A stretch of DNA of 64,000 nucleotides, from positions 59,313-123,312 of the forward strand of contig HF991822.1 in NCBI GenBank assembly GCA_000431535.1. The letters run 5' to 3'. Positions 54,801 through 63,682 of this stretch are shown here, in pieces. Positions within the stretch are counted from its first letter, which is position 1. Every line of letters begins with the position of its first letter. The translations under genes and the position numbers were made by a program. Under the pieces are notes generated by a model. That model was not told where the DNA came from and ran no database searches. It saw only the letters and a list, made by a program, of their open reading frames with translations. Origin of the DNA: Clostridium sp. CAG:678 (lineage in GTDB: Bacteria; Bacillota; Clostridia; Oscillospirales; Acutalibacteraceae).

Positions 54801-56060
54801 ATGGGAATGACAATGACGCAAAAGATCCTTGCAGACCATGCGGGTCTCGCAAGCGTTACTGCCGGTCAGCTGATCAACGCAAAACTGGATATGGTGCTCG
54901 GCAATGACGTTACTTCACCCGTAGCGATCAATGTTATGGAAAAATACGGCAAGGATAAAATTTTTGATAAAACAAGGATCTCTCTTGTTATGGATCACTT
55001 TACTCCAAACAAGGATATCCAGTCTGCGCAAAACTGCAAGCAGGTCCGGGAGTTCGCCTCCCGCCACGGGATCCTGCATTATTATGATGTCGGCAAAATG
55101 GGGATTGAGCATGCCCTTCTGCCGGAGCAGGGAATCGTTACCTGCGGCGACTGCGTTATCGGCGCGGACAGCCATACCTGCACATACGGCGCGCTCGGCG
55201 CTTTCTCAACGGGTGTTGGTTCCACGGATATGGCCGCCGGCATGATCAGCGGCATGGCGTGGTTTAAAGTGCCATCCGCAATAAAAGTAATCATAACGGG
55301 GGAAAAGCCGGAATATATCTGCGGTAAGGATGTTATTTTGAATATCATCGGCAGGATCGGTGTGGACGGCGCACTGTATAAGAGCCTGGAATTCACCGGC
55401 GACGGCATTAAAAATCTTTCCATGGATGACCGCCTTACGATTTCCAACATGGCAATCGAGTGCGGCGCCAAAAACGGCATCTTCCCGGTGGATGATGTTA
55501 CGCTTGCTTATGTAAAGGGAAGAGCAGAACGCCCCTATAAGATCTATGAGGCGGATGAAGATGCTGAATATGAAAGCACAATTACGGTTGATCTCAGCAC
55601 ACTGCGCCCGACGGTTGCGTTCCCGCATCTTCCGGAAAATACCAAAACAATAGACGAAGTGCCGGAGATTAAGATCGATCAGGTCGTTATTGGCTCCTGC
55701 ACAAACGGCAGAATGGAAGATATGCGCATGGCGGCTTCTATTCTGAAAGGCAAAAAAGTGGCAGACGGCGTTCGTGTAATCGTAATCCCCGCCACACAAC
55801 AGATCTATTTAGACTGCATTAAAGAGGGCATCACAGAGATCTTTATTGAGGCCGGCGCGATCGTTTCCACGCCCACCTGCGGTCCCTGCCTCGGCGGTCA
55901 CATGGGCATCCTTGCCAAAGGGGAGCGGGCAGTCTCCACTTCAAACAGAAACTTTGTAGGCAGAATGGGTCATACACAGTCAGAGGTATATCTGGCGTCT
56001 CCGGCAGTTGCCGCCGCTTCTGCGGTTGCAGGATATATTGCAGACCCCGCCAAGATCTAA
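54801..56060 (+). CDS. leuC: 3-isopropylmalate dehydratase, large subunit
   Basis: 419 residues from the ATG at 54801; AGGTGA ends five bases before it, so the GTG at 54792 is unlikely. The Fe-S ligands are in [13 protein letters not shown] and [13 protein letters not shown], and [21 protein letters not shown] supplies the first cysteine. The compact length marks the type found in Clostridia and archaea with separate small subunit. It isomerises 2- to 3-isopropylmalate in leucine synthesis. LeuA and LeuB are not in the window. Homoaconitase-like use is possible but less likely next to ilvBN. Confidence 0.92.
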   Translation: MGMTMTQKILADHAGLASVTAGQLINAKLDMVLGNDVTSPVAINVMEKYGKDKIFDKTRISLVMDHFTPNKDIQSAQNCKQVREFASRHGILHYYDVGKMGIEHALLPEQGIVTCGDCVIGADSHTCTYGALGAFSTGVGSTDMAAGMISGMAWFKVPSAIKVIITGEKPEYICGKDVILNIIGRIGVDGALYKSLEFTGDGIKNLSMDDRLTISNMAIECGAKNGIFPVDDVTLAYVKGRAERPYKIYEADEDAEYESTITVDLSTLRPTVAFPHLPENTKTIDEVPEIKIDQVVIGSCTNGRMEDMRMAASILKGKKVADGVRVIVIPATQQIYLDCIKEGITEIFIEAGAIVSTPTCGPCLGGHMGILAKGERAVSTSNRNFVGRMGHTQSEVYLASPAVAAASAVAGYIADPAKI

Positions 56061-56073
56061 GGAGGATAGCGTG

Positions 56074-56556
56074 ATGGATAAAGCAAAGGGCACAGTTCAT
56101 AAATTCGGCGATAACGTGGATACAGACGTTATTATTCCCGCGCGTTACCTGAACAAGAGCGATGACGCGTGGCTTGCTTCCCATTGTATGGAAGATATAG
56201 ATAACGAGTTTGTTCATCAGGTTAAGCCTGGCGATATTATGGTTGCCGGCGCAAACTTCGGCTGCGGCTCGTCCAGGGAACATGCCCCCATTGCCATTAA
56301 GGCAAGCGGCATTTCCTGCGTGATCGCCTCTACGTTTGCCCGCATTTTTTATAGAAATGCAATCAATATCGGGCTTGCTATTCTGGAATGTGACGAGGCG
56401 TCTAAAGAGATTCAAAACGGTGATGTTGTGGAAGTGGATTTCAATACCGGCGTGATCACTGATGTTACCCTCGGAAAAACATTTCAGGCGCAGCCGTTTC
56501 CGGAATTTATTCAAAATATAATCGCAAAGGGCGGTTTGCTGAATTCTATAGGATGA
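56074..56556 (+). CDS. leuD: 3-isopropylmalate dehydratase, small subunit
   Basis: 160 residues from the ATG at 56074, with AAGGAGG at 56059-56065. [16 protein letters not shown] near the N-terminus and [16 protein letters not shown] near residue 60 are the standard swivel-domain motifs. It lies 13 bases after leuC and provides the substrate-binding part of the enzyme. Confidence 0.94.
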   Translation: MDKAKGTVHKFGDNVDTDVIIPARYLNKSDDAWLASHCMEDIDNEFVHQVKPGDIMVAGANFGCGSSREHAPIAIKASGISCVIASTFARIFYRNAINIGLAILECDEASKEIQNGDVVEVDFNTGVITDVTLGKTFQAQPFPEFIQNIIAKGGLLNSIG

Positions 56557-56574
56557 TCAGAGGTTTTTTACGGC

Positions 56575-57009
56575 ATGACACTTTTAATTGATGACGAATT
56601 ACTTCAAAAATGCGGCGGAGGATCGTCAGAATATTGGTTTTCCTACGGCGACTATACCATTAAAAATATTTCCGAACTGGATGAGATGGATAAACCCGAT
56701 GATGTCGGTCAGACGGCTTATTTTGTTTCTCTCGGTTTGATACCGTTCGTTTCGGTCAGCAACGAAGAGGTGATGCGCGCGTTCGTAAAACAGCGCGGTT
56801 CCGCCAAACTCAACGGCATACTTCAAAAAGTGCATTCAGATGATTTTATTGAAACGTTCTGGAAGTATTTTAACGCTTATCCGGAACTGAAAGAAGGGCT
56901 TGTGGAGTTCGGCGATCAGTTCATTGTGCATAAACTGATTGAATGGTGCAAAGAAAACAATATAAATTATGAACTCAGCGAGAATATTCAAAACATATCG
57001 GTTCATTAA
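56575..57009 (+). CDS. Uncharacterised protein after leuD
   Basis: 144 residues, acidic, without membrane segments or signal peptide. I recognise no family. Notable parts are a GGGSSEYWFSYGDYTI stretch at residue 14-29 and a helical C-terminal half (FIETFWKYFNAYPELKEG). It starts 18 bases after leuD with a weak AGAGG, so it may be the last gene of the ilv-leu operon or a passenger. Its terminator hairpin at 57015-57036 has lost its T-tract because of the inserted segment that follows. Confidence 0.6.
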   Translation: MTLLIDDELLQKCGGGSSEYWFSYGDYTIKNISELDEMDKPDDVGQTAYFVSLGLIPFVSVSNEEVMRAFVKQRGSAKLNGILQKVHSDDFIETFWKYFNAYPELKEGLVEFGDQFIVHKLIEWCKENNINYELSENIQNISVH

Positions 57010-57015
57010 AAAAAC

Positions 57016-57445
57016 GGCGCTTTATAACAAGCGCCGTCAGCGTGTAGAAAAAGGTGTAAATATAGAAAAATGAGCAGTCCTACACGCTGAGGAGACTTCG
57101 AGAAATCGAGCAGGATTTAGCCTTTTGCGAGGGAGGACGTACATAGGTACCCCTTATCGGGGTCCCCAAAAAGTTTTACAACTTTTTGGGGAGAGGAGGC
57201 ACAGCGGAACGAATAAGACCTGCCGCTTGAGGCAGGGCGAATGATATGCAGCTTGTGCCGACGAGGCAGAAAGCGCAAAAAACCGCACAATTGTGCGGTT
57301 TTATTCTTTTCTAAGTTCTGTCCTATGGAAACGATTTTATGATTGACATTTATGTGCAAGAAAACAAAATCTATTTTCAATTTCCGATTTGCACGTTCCT
57401 GCCGACTTTATCGACAGTCTGAGGGCGCTTTATAACAAGCGCCGT
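57016..57445 (+). repeat. 22-base direct repeat of a terminator hairpin flanking a 386-base insert
   Basis: GGCGCTTTATAACAAGCGCCGT occurs exactly at 57016-57037 and again at 57424-57445, a period of 408. Each copy is a hairpin (GGCGCTT / AAGCGCC); only the second still has its T-run (GTTTTTTATG). The natural reading is that a segment containing a structured RNA entered the terminator of the upstream gene and duplicated it, like a target-site duplication, or that two terminator copies recombined around it. The segment ends with CGACTTTATCGACAGTCTGA, which I believe resembles repeats in other Clostridia. No transposase is present. Confidence 0.75.
57038..57308 (+). ncRNA. Structured non-coding RNA candidate (identity unresolved)
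   Basis: No frame codes for protein here, yet the segment is dense in stems: CAGCGTGTAG (57038-57047) pairs with CTACACGCTG (57080-57089); a GAAA-tetraloop hairpin at 57097-57110; ACCCC/GGGGT at 57149-57163; a perfect 12-bp hairpin at 57164-57191 with loop TTAC; CCTGCC/GGCAGG at 57219-57236; and an intrinsic terminator AAAACCGCAC/GTGCGGTTTT at 57279-57302 with a T-rich tail. Unpaired conserved-looking stretches (GGATTTAGCC, GAGGGAGGACG) lie between. The size of about 270 bases and complexity suggest a known large Firmicutes RNA class; the raiA motif is one possibility that I cannot confirm. No clear promoter precedes it. Confidence 0.65.
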
Positions 57446-57504
57446 TTTTTATGCTGTTGCGTTTCCCGGTTATGAAAACATGCTCAGAGCGCGGTTGTTT
57501 TTAT

Positions 57505-57533
57505 TTGCATATCCCTATTTTATATGTTATACT
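57505..57533 (+). promoter_or_regulatory. Promoter of the peptidase-ABC-GH2-cyclophilin unit
   Basis: TTGCAT (57505-57510), 17-base spacer, TATACT (57528-57533). Start point near 57540. Confidence 0.6.
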
Positions 57534-57550
57534 TTTAAAAGGATTTAGAT

Positions 57551-58036
57551 TTGTTCGGGGGTCTTGCTTTGGCGGGTCATGAAAACTTAAAAACCATTAA
57601 AGAAGCTGTGGAAAAAAACGGCATATATTCCGGCCTTACAAGCGGCACTTCCATGGAACCGCTGATTCATAATCAGAAAGATACCATTATCGTTGTCAGA
57701 CCGCAGGGCAGGCTTAAAAAATATGATATTCCCGTGTATATTTCCGAATCGGGGAAGTATATTATGCACCGTGTGGTCAAAGTGTGCAGTGATCATTATG
57801 TGATTGTGGGTGATAATCTGCTTACAAAAGAGTATGTTACGGATGACAGGATCATCGGTGTTTTAAGAGGCTTTTATAAAAACGGCAAAAAGTATATAGA
57901 TCTTGAAAACAACCGTTTCTATAAACTGTATTCCAGAATCTGGGTCGCGTTTTTGCCGCTCCGTCCCCTGTATTGTTATCCGAAACGCGCGTTCAACAAG
58001 ATAAAAAGAATGTTAAAGCGAGGTAGAAACGGTTGA
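57551..58036 (+). CDS. S26-type signal-peptidase-like protein
   Basis: 161 residues if it starts at the TTG at 57551 (AAAGGA upstream); a TTG at 57569 is an alternative, better placed relative to the predicted transcription start. SGTSMEPLIHNQKD carries the catalytic-serine motif of S24/S26 peptidases, and YIMHRVVKV with VIVGDNL matches the later boxes, but no separate catalytic lysine is obvious. There is no clear N-terminal membrane anchor. Such proteins occur beside ABC exporters in clostridial peptide-export loci. Its stop overlaps the exporter start by three bases, so a shared function is likely; the substrate is unknown. Confidence 0.72.
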   Translation: MFGGLALAGHENLKTIKEAVEKNGIYSGLTSGTSMEPLIHNQKDTIIVVRPQGRLKKYDIPVYISESGKYIMHRVVKVCSDHYVIVGDNLLTKEYVTDDRIIGVLRGFYKNGKKYIDLENNRFYKLYSRIWVAFLPLRPLYCYPKRAFNKIKRMLKRGRNG

Positions 58037-59757
58037 ATGATACTGTAACGAACCGAAAAATAAAAAAGAGCGATCTTACCGCGCTGAAATGGCTGATGAA
58101 AATCGGCAAAAAGCAGTTGTGGCGCATAGCAGTGATCATGGCTGCAAATATTGTTTGGGCAAGCCTTTCCGTGGTTTTTGCGAATTTTTCAAAAAATGTG
58201 ATAGACGGCGCTGTGGAATACCGGGATATCCACTATGTGATCCGCTATGCCGTCGCGCTGTTTTGCATCATTATGCTGCAGCTCCTGCTCAGTTTGTTCA
58301 GCAACAGCATGTCAGAGCGATGCCGCGGCAGGCTGGATATTGATTACAGAAAATATATCCTGAATGAGATCATGAAAAAAGATTATTCCAAGATCACTTC
58401 TTATCATACAGGAGAACTCCAGAACAGATTGTTTAACGATATTACCGTGGTGACGGACGGTATCACCACCATTGTGCCGAATTCCACTTTTTATATTGTA
58501 AAACTGCTTTGCGCGTTCATCTATCTTGTTGTGATCAGCAGGATCTTTGCTCTTGTTTTCCTCGCCGGTGGCATTTTTGTGCTGATCTGCATGAGCATTT
58601 TCAGAAAACCGCTGAAAAAGTTGCATAAACAAGTGCAGGAAACAGAGGGCGCCACGCGTTCTTTCTTTCAGGAATCCATTATCAATCTGCTTGTGGTGAA
58701 ATCGTTTTCCGCAGAAAAGCGCATATCCGAGGAGGCGGATGTGCTTCAGGAAAAAAACTATAAGGCAAGAATGAAACGCAGGTTTATGAATATTGCCTCC
58801 AACGCCGGTATCTCAACCGTTTTTAATATCGGTTACGTGTTTGCGCTGGCATACGGCGCACTCGGTCTGCTTGGTATCGGCGGAATCAGTATGACTTACG
58901 GCACGGTTACTGCCATGCTGCAACTGGTTAACCAGGTGCAGGGCCCGTTTGCGAGCCTTTCGTCGATCTTCCCCAAAATATATACGGTGGTCGCCTCTGC
59001 CGAACGGCTTATGGAGATCGCGAATCTGCCGGATGAACGGGAGACCAACGAAAAAGATATAGATGTTAAAGCTACATACGACCAGCTTCGCTCGATTTCG
59101 TTTAAGGATATCACATTCAAATATGACCGTGATCTAATTCTGGATGATACGTCTTTAACCGTTCAGAAAGGTGATTTTATTGCGATCACCGGTATCTCCG
59201 GTATCGGCAAAAGCACACTGCTCAAACTTCTGCTCGGCGTTTTAAATGTGCAAAGCGGCAGCATTTCACTGGAACTGAGCGGCGGCAGCCTTCCGGTCGA
59301 TAAGCATACAAGGCGGCTGTTTTCCTATGTTCCGCAGGGCAATATGCTGCTTTCCGGCACGATACGGGATAATTTAACATTTATCCATCCCGACGTTACC
59401 GAGGAGGAGATCCAAAACGCCATCCATATTTCCTGCGCGGACAAATTTATTCAGGAACTGCCGCAGGGGATCGATACCGTTATAGGGGAAAAAGGGCTTG
59501 GCCTTTCAGAAGGGCAGATCCAGCGCCTTGCCATTGCAAGATCCATGCTCAGTGAATCCCCGGTGCTCCTTTTGGATGAGGCAACTTCCGCTCTGGATGA
59601 AGAAACTGAAAGGGCGTTTCTTACCAATCTAAAAAAGATGAAAAACGTTACCTGCATTATCGTCAGCCATAAAAAAGCTGCCCTGCAGATTTGCAATAAA
59701 CATGTGCGCATCGAAAACGCCAAAATTATCAGCGAGGTGAATGAATATGCTGACTGA
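58033..59757 (+). CDS. ABC transporter, fused permease and ATPase (exporter type)
   Basis: 574 residues starting at a TTG that overlaps the peptidase stop. Six membrane helices span about residues 30-320, followed by the ATPase domain: Walker A GISGIGKST, signature LGLSEGQIQR (SEGQ in place of the usual SGGQ) and Walker B VLLLDEATSALDE, then the switch histidine in IIVSHKKA. This half-transporter layout forms homodimers that export peptides, lipids or drugs. There is no N-terminal peptidase C39 domain; the neighbouring S26-like protein may supply processing. It overlaps the following GH2 gene by 11 bases. Confidence 0.9.
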   Translation: MNDTVTNRKIKKSDLTALKWLMKIGKKQLWRIAVIMAANIVWASLSVVFANFSKNVIDGAVEYRDIHYVIRYAVALFCIIMLQLLLSLFSNSMSERCRGRLDIDYRKYILNEIMKKDYSKITSYHTGELQNRLFNDITVVTDGITTIVPNSTFYIVKLLCAFIYLVVISRIFALVFLAGGIFVLICMSIFRKPLKKLHKQVQETEGATRSFFQESIINLLVVKSFSAEKRISEEADVLQEKNYKARMKRRFMNIASNAGISTVFNIGYVFALAYGALGLLGIGGISMTYGTVTAMLQLVNQVQGPFASLSSIFPKIYTVVASAERLMEIANLPDERETNEKDIDVKATYDQLRSISFKDITFKYDRDLILDDTSLTVQKGDFIAITGISGIGKSTLLKLLLGVLNVQSGSISLELSGGSLPVDKHTRRLFSYVPQGNMLLSGTIRDNLTFIHPDVTEEEIQNAIHISCADKFIQELPQGIDTVIGEKGLGLSEGQIQRLAIARSMLSESPVLLLDEATSALDEETERAFLTNLKKMKNVTCIIVSHKKAALQICNKHVRIENAKIISEVNEYAD

Positions 59758-61441
59758 ATTCGGAAAAAACATCCATAAAGAAAGTCCGCTTGCTGAGTAT
59801 CCGCGCCCGCAGTTTGTCAGAAACAGCTACATAAATTTAAACGGCGTCTGGAAATGTGCGTTTACGGACAGTCATGATCTTCCAAAGCGCTTTTCAACGG
59901 ATATTCTTGTGCCGTTTTCTCCCGAAACGCCGTTATCCGGCGTCGGCAGGGTCTTAAAGCCGTCTGAATATCTGCATTATGAAAAATCGTTTACTCTTCC
60001 GTCAGATTTCAATCAAGGCAGAGTGTTTCTTCATTTCGGCGCCGTGGACCAGATTGCGGATGTCTATATCAACGGCACGCTTGCCGGCTCCCACACCGGC
60101 GGTTATACGCCGTTTTCCTTTGAAATTACCGATCAGATCCGAGAGGGTGAAAACAGGATCCATGTTACCGTTCGGGATTATTCGGACACACGCGAGTATT
60201 CTCGCGGCAAGCAAAAGTTTCATCGCGGGCAGATCTGGTACAGCCCGCAGAGCGGCATCTGGCAAACGGTTTGGCTGGAAAGCACACCTAAAGAATATCT
60301 GCACAGCGTTCGCATCACGCCAGAATATGATTCGGAACAGGTGCGTTTTGATTTTGATGCGGACTGCGAAGTCCTGACCGCTGTTTATGAGGGCGATACG
60401 CTGATTGCCGAAACAACGGGAAATGTGGTTAAACTTCCCAATTTTAAATCTTGGTCGCCGGAAAGTCCGTTTTTATATAATGTGGTTTTCACCTGCGGCA
60501 AAGACAGGGTCAAATCCTATTTCGGCATGCGTAAGTTCTCAACAGGCAAGGATGAAAACGGCATTGAACGCCTGTTTTTGAATAATAAGCCTTATTTTCA
60601 TAACGGCCTTTTGGATCAGGGCTATTATCCGGATGGATTTTTGACTCCGCCGTCCAACGAGGCTTTGGAATTTGACGTTAAAACCGTTAAGAACATGGGT
60701 TTTAATATGCTCAGAAAACATATCAAGATCGAACCGCTGCTCTGGTATCATTACTGCGATGTGAACGGCATTCTCGTTTGGCAGGATATGGTAAACGGCG
60801 GCGGCAAGTACGGTCTGGAGATCAATGTGCTTCCCTTTATCGGCATCAACTTGGATGATACAAATTATAAAACATTCAAGCGCACAGACGCGTCCCAGCG
60901 CGAAAGTTATTACCGGGAACTGAAAGAAATGATTGATACGCTTTATAACTGCCCCTGCATTGCGCTTTGGGTGCCGTTTAACGAGGGCTGGGGCCAGTTT
61001 GACAGCGCTAAGGCTTACCGGTATATTAAAGAACTGGATCCGACCAGAACGGTCGATTCCGCGTCCGGCTGGCATGACCGCGGTGTTACGGATGTGATCT
61101 CCAAACACATCTATTTCACGCCGATCAAAGTGAAAAAAGGCGAAAAACCCTATGTGCTTTCCGAGTTCGGCGGCTTTTCGCACCGTGTAAAAGGGCATAC
61201 ATTTAACGATAAAATGTTTGGCTATAAAATATATGGCACACCGGAGAGCCTTGCCAAAGCCTATAAAAAGACCTTTGAAAAAGTTATTATTCCACAGATC
61301 AAAACAGGGCTTTCGGCAACGGTTTATACGCAGTTGACGGATGTAGAAGATGAACTCAACGGACTGCTTACTTATGACAGAAAAGTGCAGAAGATCCCTG
61401 CCGCTTTTTTAAGAAAAATCAATGAAAGGGTAAAATTATAA
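59747..61441 (+). CDS. Glycoside hydrolase family 2 protein (second copy)
   Basis: 564 residues from the ATG at 59747, seven bases after AGGTGA; the ATG at 59741 is too close to that site. It has the same compact three-domain layout as the GH2 at 27991-29730. The acid/base is in [10 protein letters not shown] and the nucleophile probably in LSEFGGF. No signal peptide. Specificity is unknown. Its position after an ABC exporter and before a cyclophilin, with overlaps on both sides, is unusual for a sugar hydrolase. Confidence 0.88.
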   Translation: MLTEFGKNIHKESPLAEYPRPQFVRNSYINLNGVWKCAFTDSHDLPKRFSTDILVPFSPETPLSGVGRVLKPSEYLHYEKSFTLPSDFNQGRVFLHFGAVDQIADVYINGTLAGSHTGGYTPFSFEITDQIREGENRIHVTVRDYSDTREYSRGKQKFHRGQIWYSPQSGIWQTVWLESTPKEYLHSVRITPEYDSEQVRFDFDADCEVLTAVYEGDTLIAETTGNVVKLPNFKSWSPESPFLYNVVFTCGKDRVKSYFGMRKFSTGKDENGIERLFLNNKPYFHNGLLDQGYYPDGFLTPPSNEALEFDVKTVKNMGFNMLRKHIKIEPLLWYHYCDVNGILVWQDMVNGGGKYGLEINVLPFIGINLDDTNYKTFKRTDASQRESYYRELKEMIDTLYNCPCIALWVPFNEGWGQFDSAKAYRYIKELDPTRTVDSASGWHDRGVTDVISKHIYFTPIKVKKGEKPYVLSEFGGFSHRVKGHTFNDKMFGYKIYGTPESLAKAYKKTFEKVIIPQIKTGLSATVYTQLTDVEDELNGLLTYDRKVQKIPAAFLRKINERVKL

Positions 61442-62025
61442 TGAATCAGTTGGCATTAAAGGACGGCGTAAAGGCCGTAATCAAAACCAATCGGGGAGAT
61501 ATGGAATTCGTCCTTTTCCCTCAAGTTGCGCCCAAAGCCGTAGAGAATTTTGTAACGCACTCCAAAAACGGCTATTATAACGGGCAGATCTTTCACAGGG
61601 TCATTCAGGATTTTATGATTCAAGGCGGCGATCCAACCGGTACGGGTATGGGCGGCGAATCTGTTTTCGGCAAAAATTTTGAAGATGAATTCAGTTTGGA
61701 TGCGCGCAATTATTACGGTGCGCTTTCCATGGCAAATGCCGGGCCAAACACAAACGGCAGTCAGTTTTTCATTGTGCAGGCAAAAAGCGTGCCGGAAAAT
61801 CTGCTTTCACAGATGGAGCAGTTAACGGAAAACGGTTTTCCGCAGGAGGTAATCGAAAATTATAAAACGGTTGGCGGCACGCCGTGGCTTGATTTCCACC
61901 ACACGGTTTTCGGGCAGCTCATAAACGGCGCTGATGTTCTGGATTCCATTGCCGCTGTAAAATGCGGCGCAAACGATAAACCGTTGGATGATGTAATCAT
62001 CAATGAAATCGTTGTAACAGAATAA
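61441..62025 (+). CDS. Peptidyl-prolyl cis-trans isomerase, cyclophilin type
   Basis: 194 residues. [33 protein letters not shown] and HTVFGQLI are the conserved active-site stretches of cyclophilins, including the catalytic arginine of FHRV. No signal peptide or lipobox is visible, so it is probably cytoplasmic and assists protein folding. A family-atypical insertion lies around residues 118-150 ([18 protein letters not shown]). Its ATG overlaps the GH2 stop (TAATG); it ends the transcription unit. Confidence 0.94.
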   Translation: MNQLALKDGVKAVIKTNRGDMEFVLFPQVAPKAVENFVTHSKNGYYNGQIFHRVIQDFMIQGGDPTGTGMGGESVFGKNFEDEFSLDARNYYGALSMANAGPNTNGSQFFIVQAKSVPENLLSQMEQLTENGFPQEVIENYKTVGGTPWLDFHHTVFGQLINGADVLDSIAAVKCGANDKPLDDVIINEIVVTE

Positions 62026-62043
62026 TCGTTCTTACTTATCACG

Positions 62044-62072
62044 AAAGCGGCTGAAAATCAGCCGCTTTTTAT
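62044..62072 (+). terminator. Terminator after the cyclophilin gene
   Basis: AAAGCGGCTG / CAGCCGCTTT, 10-bp stem with a 5-base loop and a T-run. Confidence 0.88.
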
Positions 62073-62089
62073 TTTTTGTATAGTAATAT

Positions 62090-62122
62090 TTGACAATTTA
62101 TGCAACCAACGGAATTTATAAT
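62090..62122 (+). promoter_or_regulatory. spoIIG-type promoter with long spacer and Spo0A-box-like sequence
   Basis: TTGACA (62090-62095) and TATAAT (62117-62122) are separated by 21 bases, far from the usual 17 but close to the 22-base spacing known for the Spo0A-activated spoIIG promoter of Bacillus subtilis. TTTGACA, overlapping the -35, differs at one position from the reverse complement of the Spo0A box TGNCGAA. Transcription would start near 62129, excluding ATGs at 62100 and 62121 as start codons. Confidence 0.7.
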
Positions 62123-62138
62123 GATATCGGTGGTGGCG

Positions 62139-62957
62139 TTGACTGTAATTTATGTAGACGTATTGCTTGTGGTGAATTTTTTTATCACGTTTCTGCTGTT
62201 GTTGATTACGCAGAAACTGGCAAAGGAGAATTCCAAACTTGTTCGTCTTGTGCTGGCGTCTTTTGCAGGCGCGGCGTATTCTTTGGTGATCCTTTTTGAC
62301 GAACTGGACTTTGCCGTATCCCTGCTCGGCAAATTGGCGGCAGCTTGTTTGATTGTTCTGATCGCATTTCGGCGTTCCGGTTTGAAATGTTTTGCCAAAA
62401 ACACGGCAATCTTCTTTTTTGTAAATTTTGTTTTTGCCGGTATCATGGTCGGGCTGTGGATGATCTTCAAGCCCGCCGGCATCGTTATAAACAATTCAAC
62501 CGTTTATTTTGATGTTTCGGCAACCGTGCTTCTCATTTCCGCATTTATCGCTTATGTGATCAGTGCAGTGATTATCCGCATCTACAATAACAAAACCGCT
62601 AAGAATGAGCTGTATCAGCTTACGGTTTATTACGGCGGGCAAAAATGCTCTTTTTTTGCTTTTGCGGACAGCGGCAATAACCTGCGCGAACCGTTTTCTG
62701 ATTATCCCGTTATCGTTGCGGATGAAAATCTTTTTAAAGATGTTCCGTGCAGCAGAGTTATCCCCGTTTCAACGGTAAACGGGGAGGGAATATTAAAGGC
62801 GTTTAAGCCGGAAAAGGTGGTGATTTCAACGTCGCGCGGCAGCGGCGAATTAAGCAGAGTGTATATCGCGCTCAGCAAAAATGTGAAAAAAGGGGAGTAT
62901 CAGGGAATCATCAATCCTAAATCAGTATCAGAGGTGCAATATGCTTCAAAAAATTAA
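62139..62957 (+). CDS. spoIIGA: Sigma-E processing peptidase SpoIIGA
   Basis: 272 residues from a TTG at 62139. The homologous start in Bacillus begins just before the IYLDV stretch, matched here by IYVDV, and the promoter position rules out earlier ATGs. The N-terminal half has five hydrophobic helices; the C-terminal half is an aspartic-protease-like domain with ADSGNNLREPFSDYPV, containing the catalytic aspartate. SpoIIGA sits in the septal membrane of sporulating cells and cleaves pro-SigE. It overlaps sigE by 17 bases. This pair is strong evidence for endospore formation. Confidence 0.93.
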   Translation: MTVIYVDVLLVVNFFITFLLLLITQKLAKENSKLVRLVLASFAGAAYSLVILFDELDFAVSLLGKLAAACLIVLIAFRRSGLKCFAKNTAIFFFVNFVFAGIMVGLWMIFKPAGIVINNSTVYFDVSATVLLISAFIAYVISAVIIRIYNNKTAKNELYQLTVYYGGQKCSFFAFADSGNNLREPFSDYPVIVADENLFKDVPCSRVIPVSTVNGEGILKAFKPEKVVISTSRGSGELSRVYIALSKNVKKGEYQGIINPKSVSEVQYASKN

Positions 62958-63648
62958 ACTTTTTCTCTTAAGAATTCAAAACAGGCTTTTTAAAAAGAAT
63001 TGTTATTACATAAACGGCCCGGAAACTTTGCCGCCTCCGCTCACAAAGGAGGAGGAAGAAACGGTTATGCGCGAACTCAGAGCCGGCAACGATGCGCACA
63101 GGGAACTGCTTATTACCCATAACCTCAGGCTGGTGGTATATATTGCAAAAAAATTCGAGGGCTGCGCAACTTCAACGGAAGATCTTGTTTCTATCGGCAC
63201 GATCGGTCTGATGAAAGCGGTCAAAACCTTTGACCCTCAGAAGAATATCAAACTTGCCACTTACGCCTCTCGGTGCATTGAAAATGAGATTCTGATGCAT
63301 CTTCGAAAAGTCAGCAGCGCAAAATTTGAAATGAGTTTTGATGAGCCGCTCAGCATAGACTGGGACGGAAACGAACTCACCCTGCGCGATGTCCTCGGCA
63401 GTGAGCCGGATGAGATCTCCAATGATATCGAGTATAATGACGAAAAAGAACTGCTTTTAAAAATCATCCTCGCTCTGCCGGAAAAAGAGCGGGATCTCAT
63501 GAAAAAGCGGTTCGGCATTCTCGGCGAAAAGGAACATACACAAAAAGAACTGGCAGATCTTATGGGCATTTCGCAAAGTTATATTTCGCGTCTGGAGAAA
63601 CGGATCATTTTAAAGATCAAAAACCAGATCATGAAAGAATACGCATAA
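62941..63648 (+). CDS. sigE: Sporulation sigma factor SigE precursor
   Basis: 235 residues. An N-terminal pro-sequence (MLQKIKLFLLRIQNRLF) precedes LPPPLTKEEEE, the cleavage neighbourhood. Region 2 includes LRLVVYIAKKFEG and DLVSIGTIGLMKAVKTFDP; region 4 ends with the helix-turn-helix TQKELADLMGISQSYISRLEKRI. After cleavage by SpoIIGA it directs mother-cell transcription. GAGGTG lies before the ATG. In many Clostridia sigG follows directly; here the next gene is on the other strand. Confidence 0.95.
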   Translation: MLQKIKLFLLRIQNRLFKKNCYYINGPETLPPPLTKEEEETVMRELRAGNDAHRELLITHNLRLVVYIAKKFEGCATSTEDLVSIGTIGLMKAVKTFDPQKNIKLATYASRCIENEILMHLRKVSSAKFEMSFDEPLSIDWDGNELTLRDVLGSEPDEISNDIEYNDEKELLLKIILALPEKERDLMKKRFGILGEKEHTQKELADLMGISQSYISRLEKRIILKIKNQIMKEYA

Positions 63649-63682
63649 TATGTAGGCGGTGGTTCTGCCGCACCGCTAAGCG

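Noticed and set aside
57339..57422. 27-codon ATG frame between the RNA candidate and the second terminator copy
   Set aside because: The ribosome site is weak, and the sequence overlaps the CGACTTTATCGACAGTCTGA tail that looks like a repeat. It could be a small peptide, but nothing supports it.
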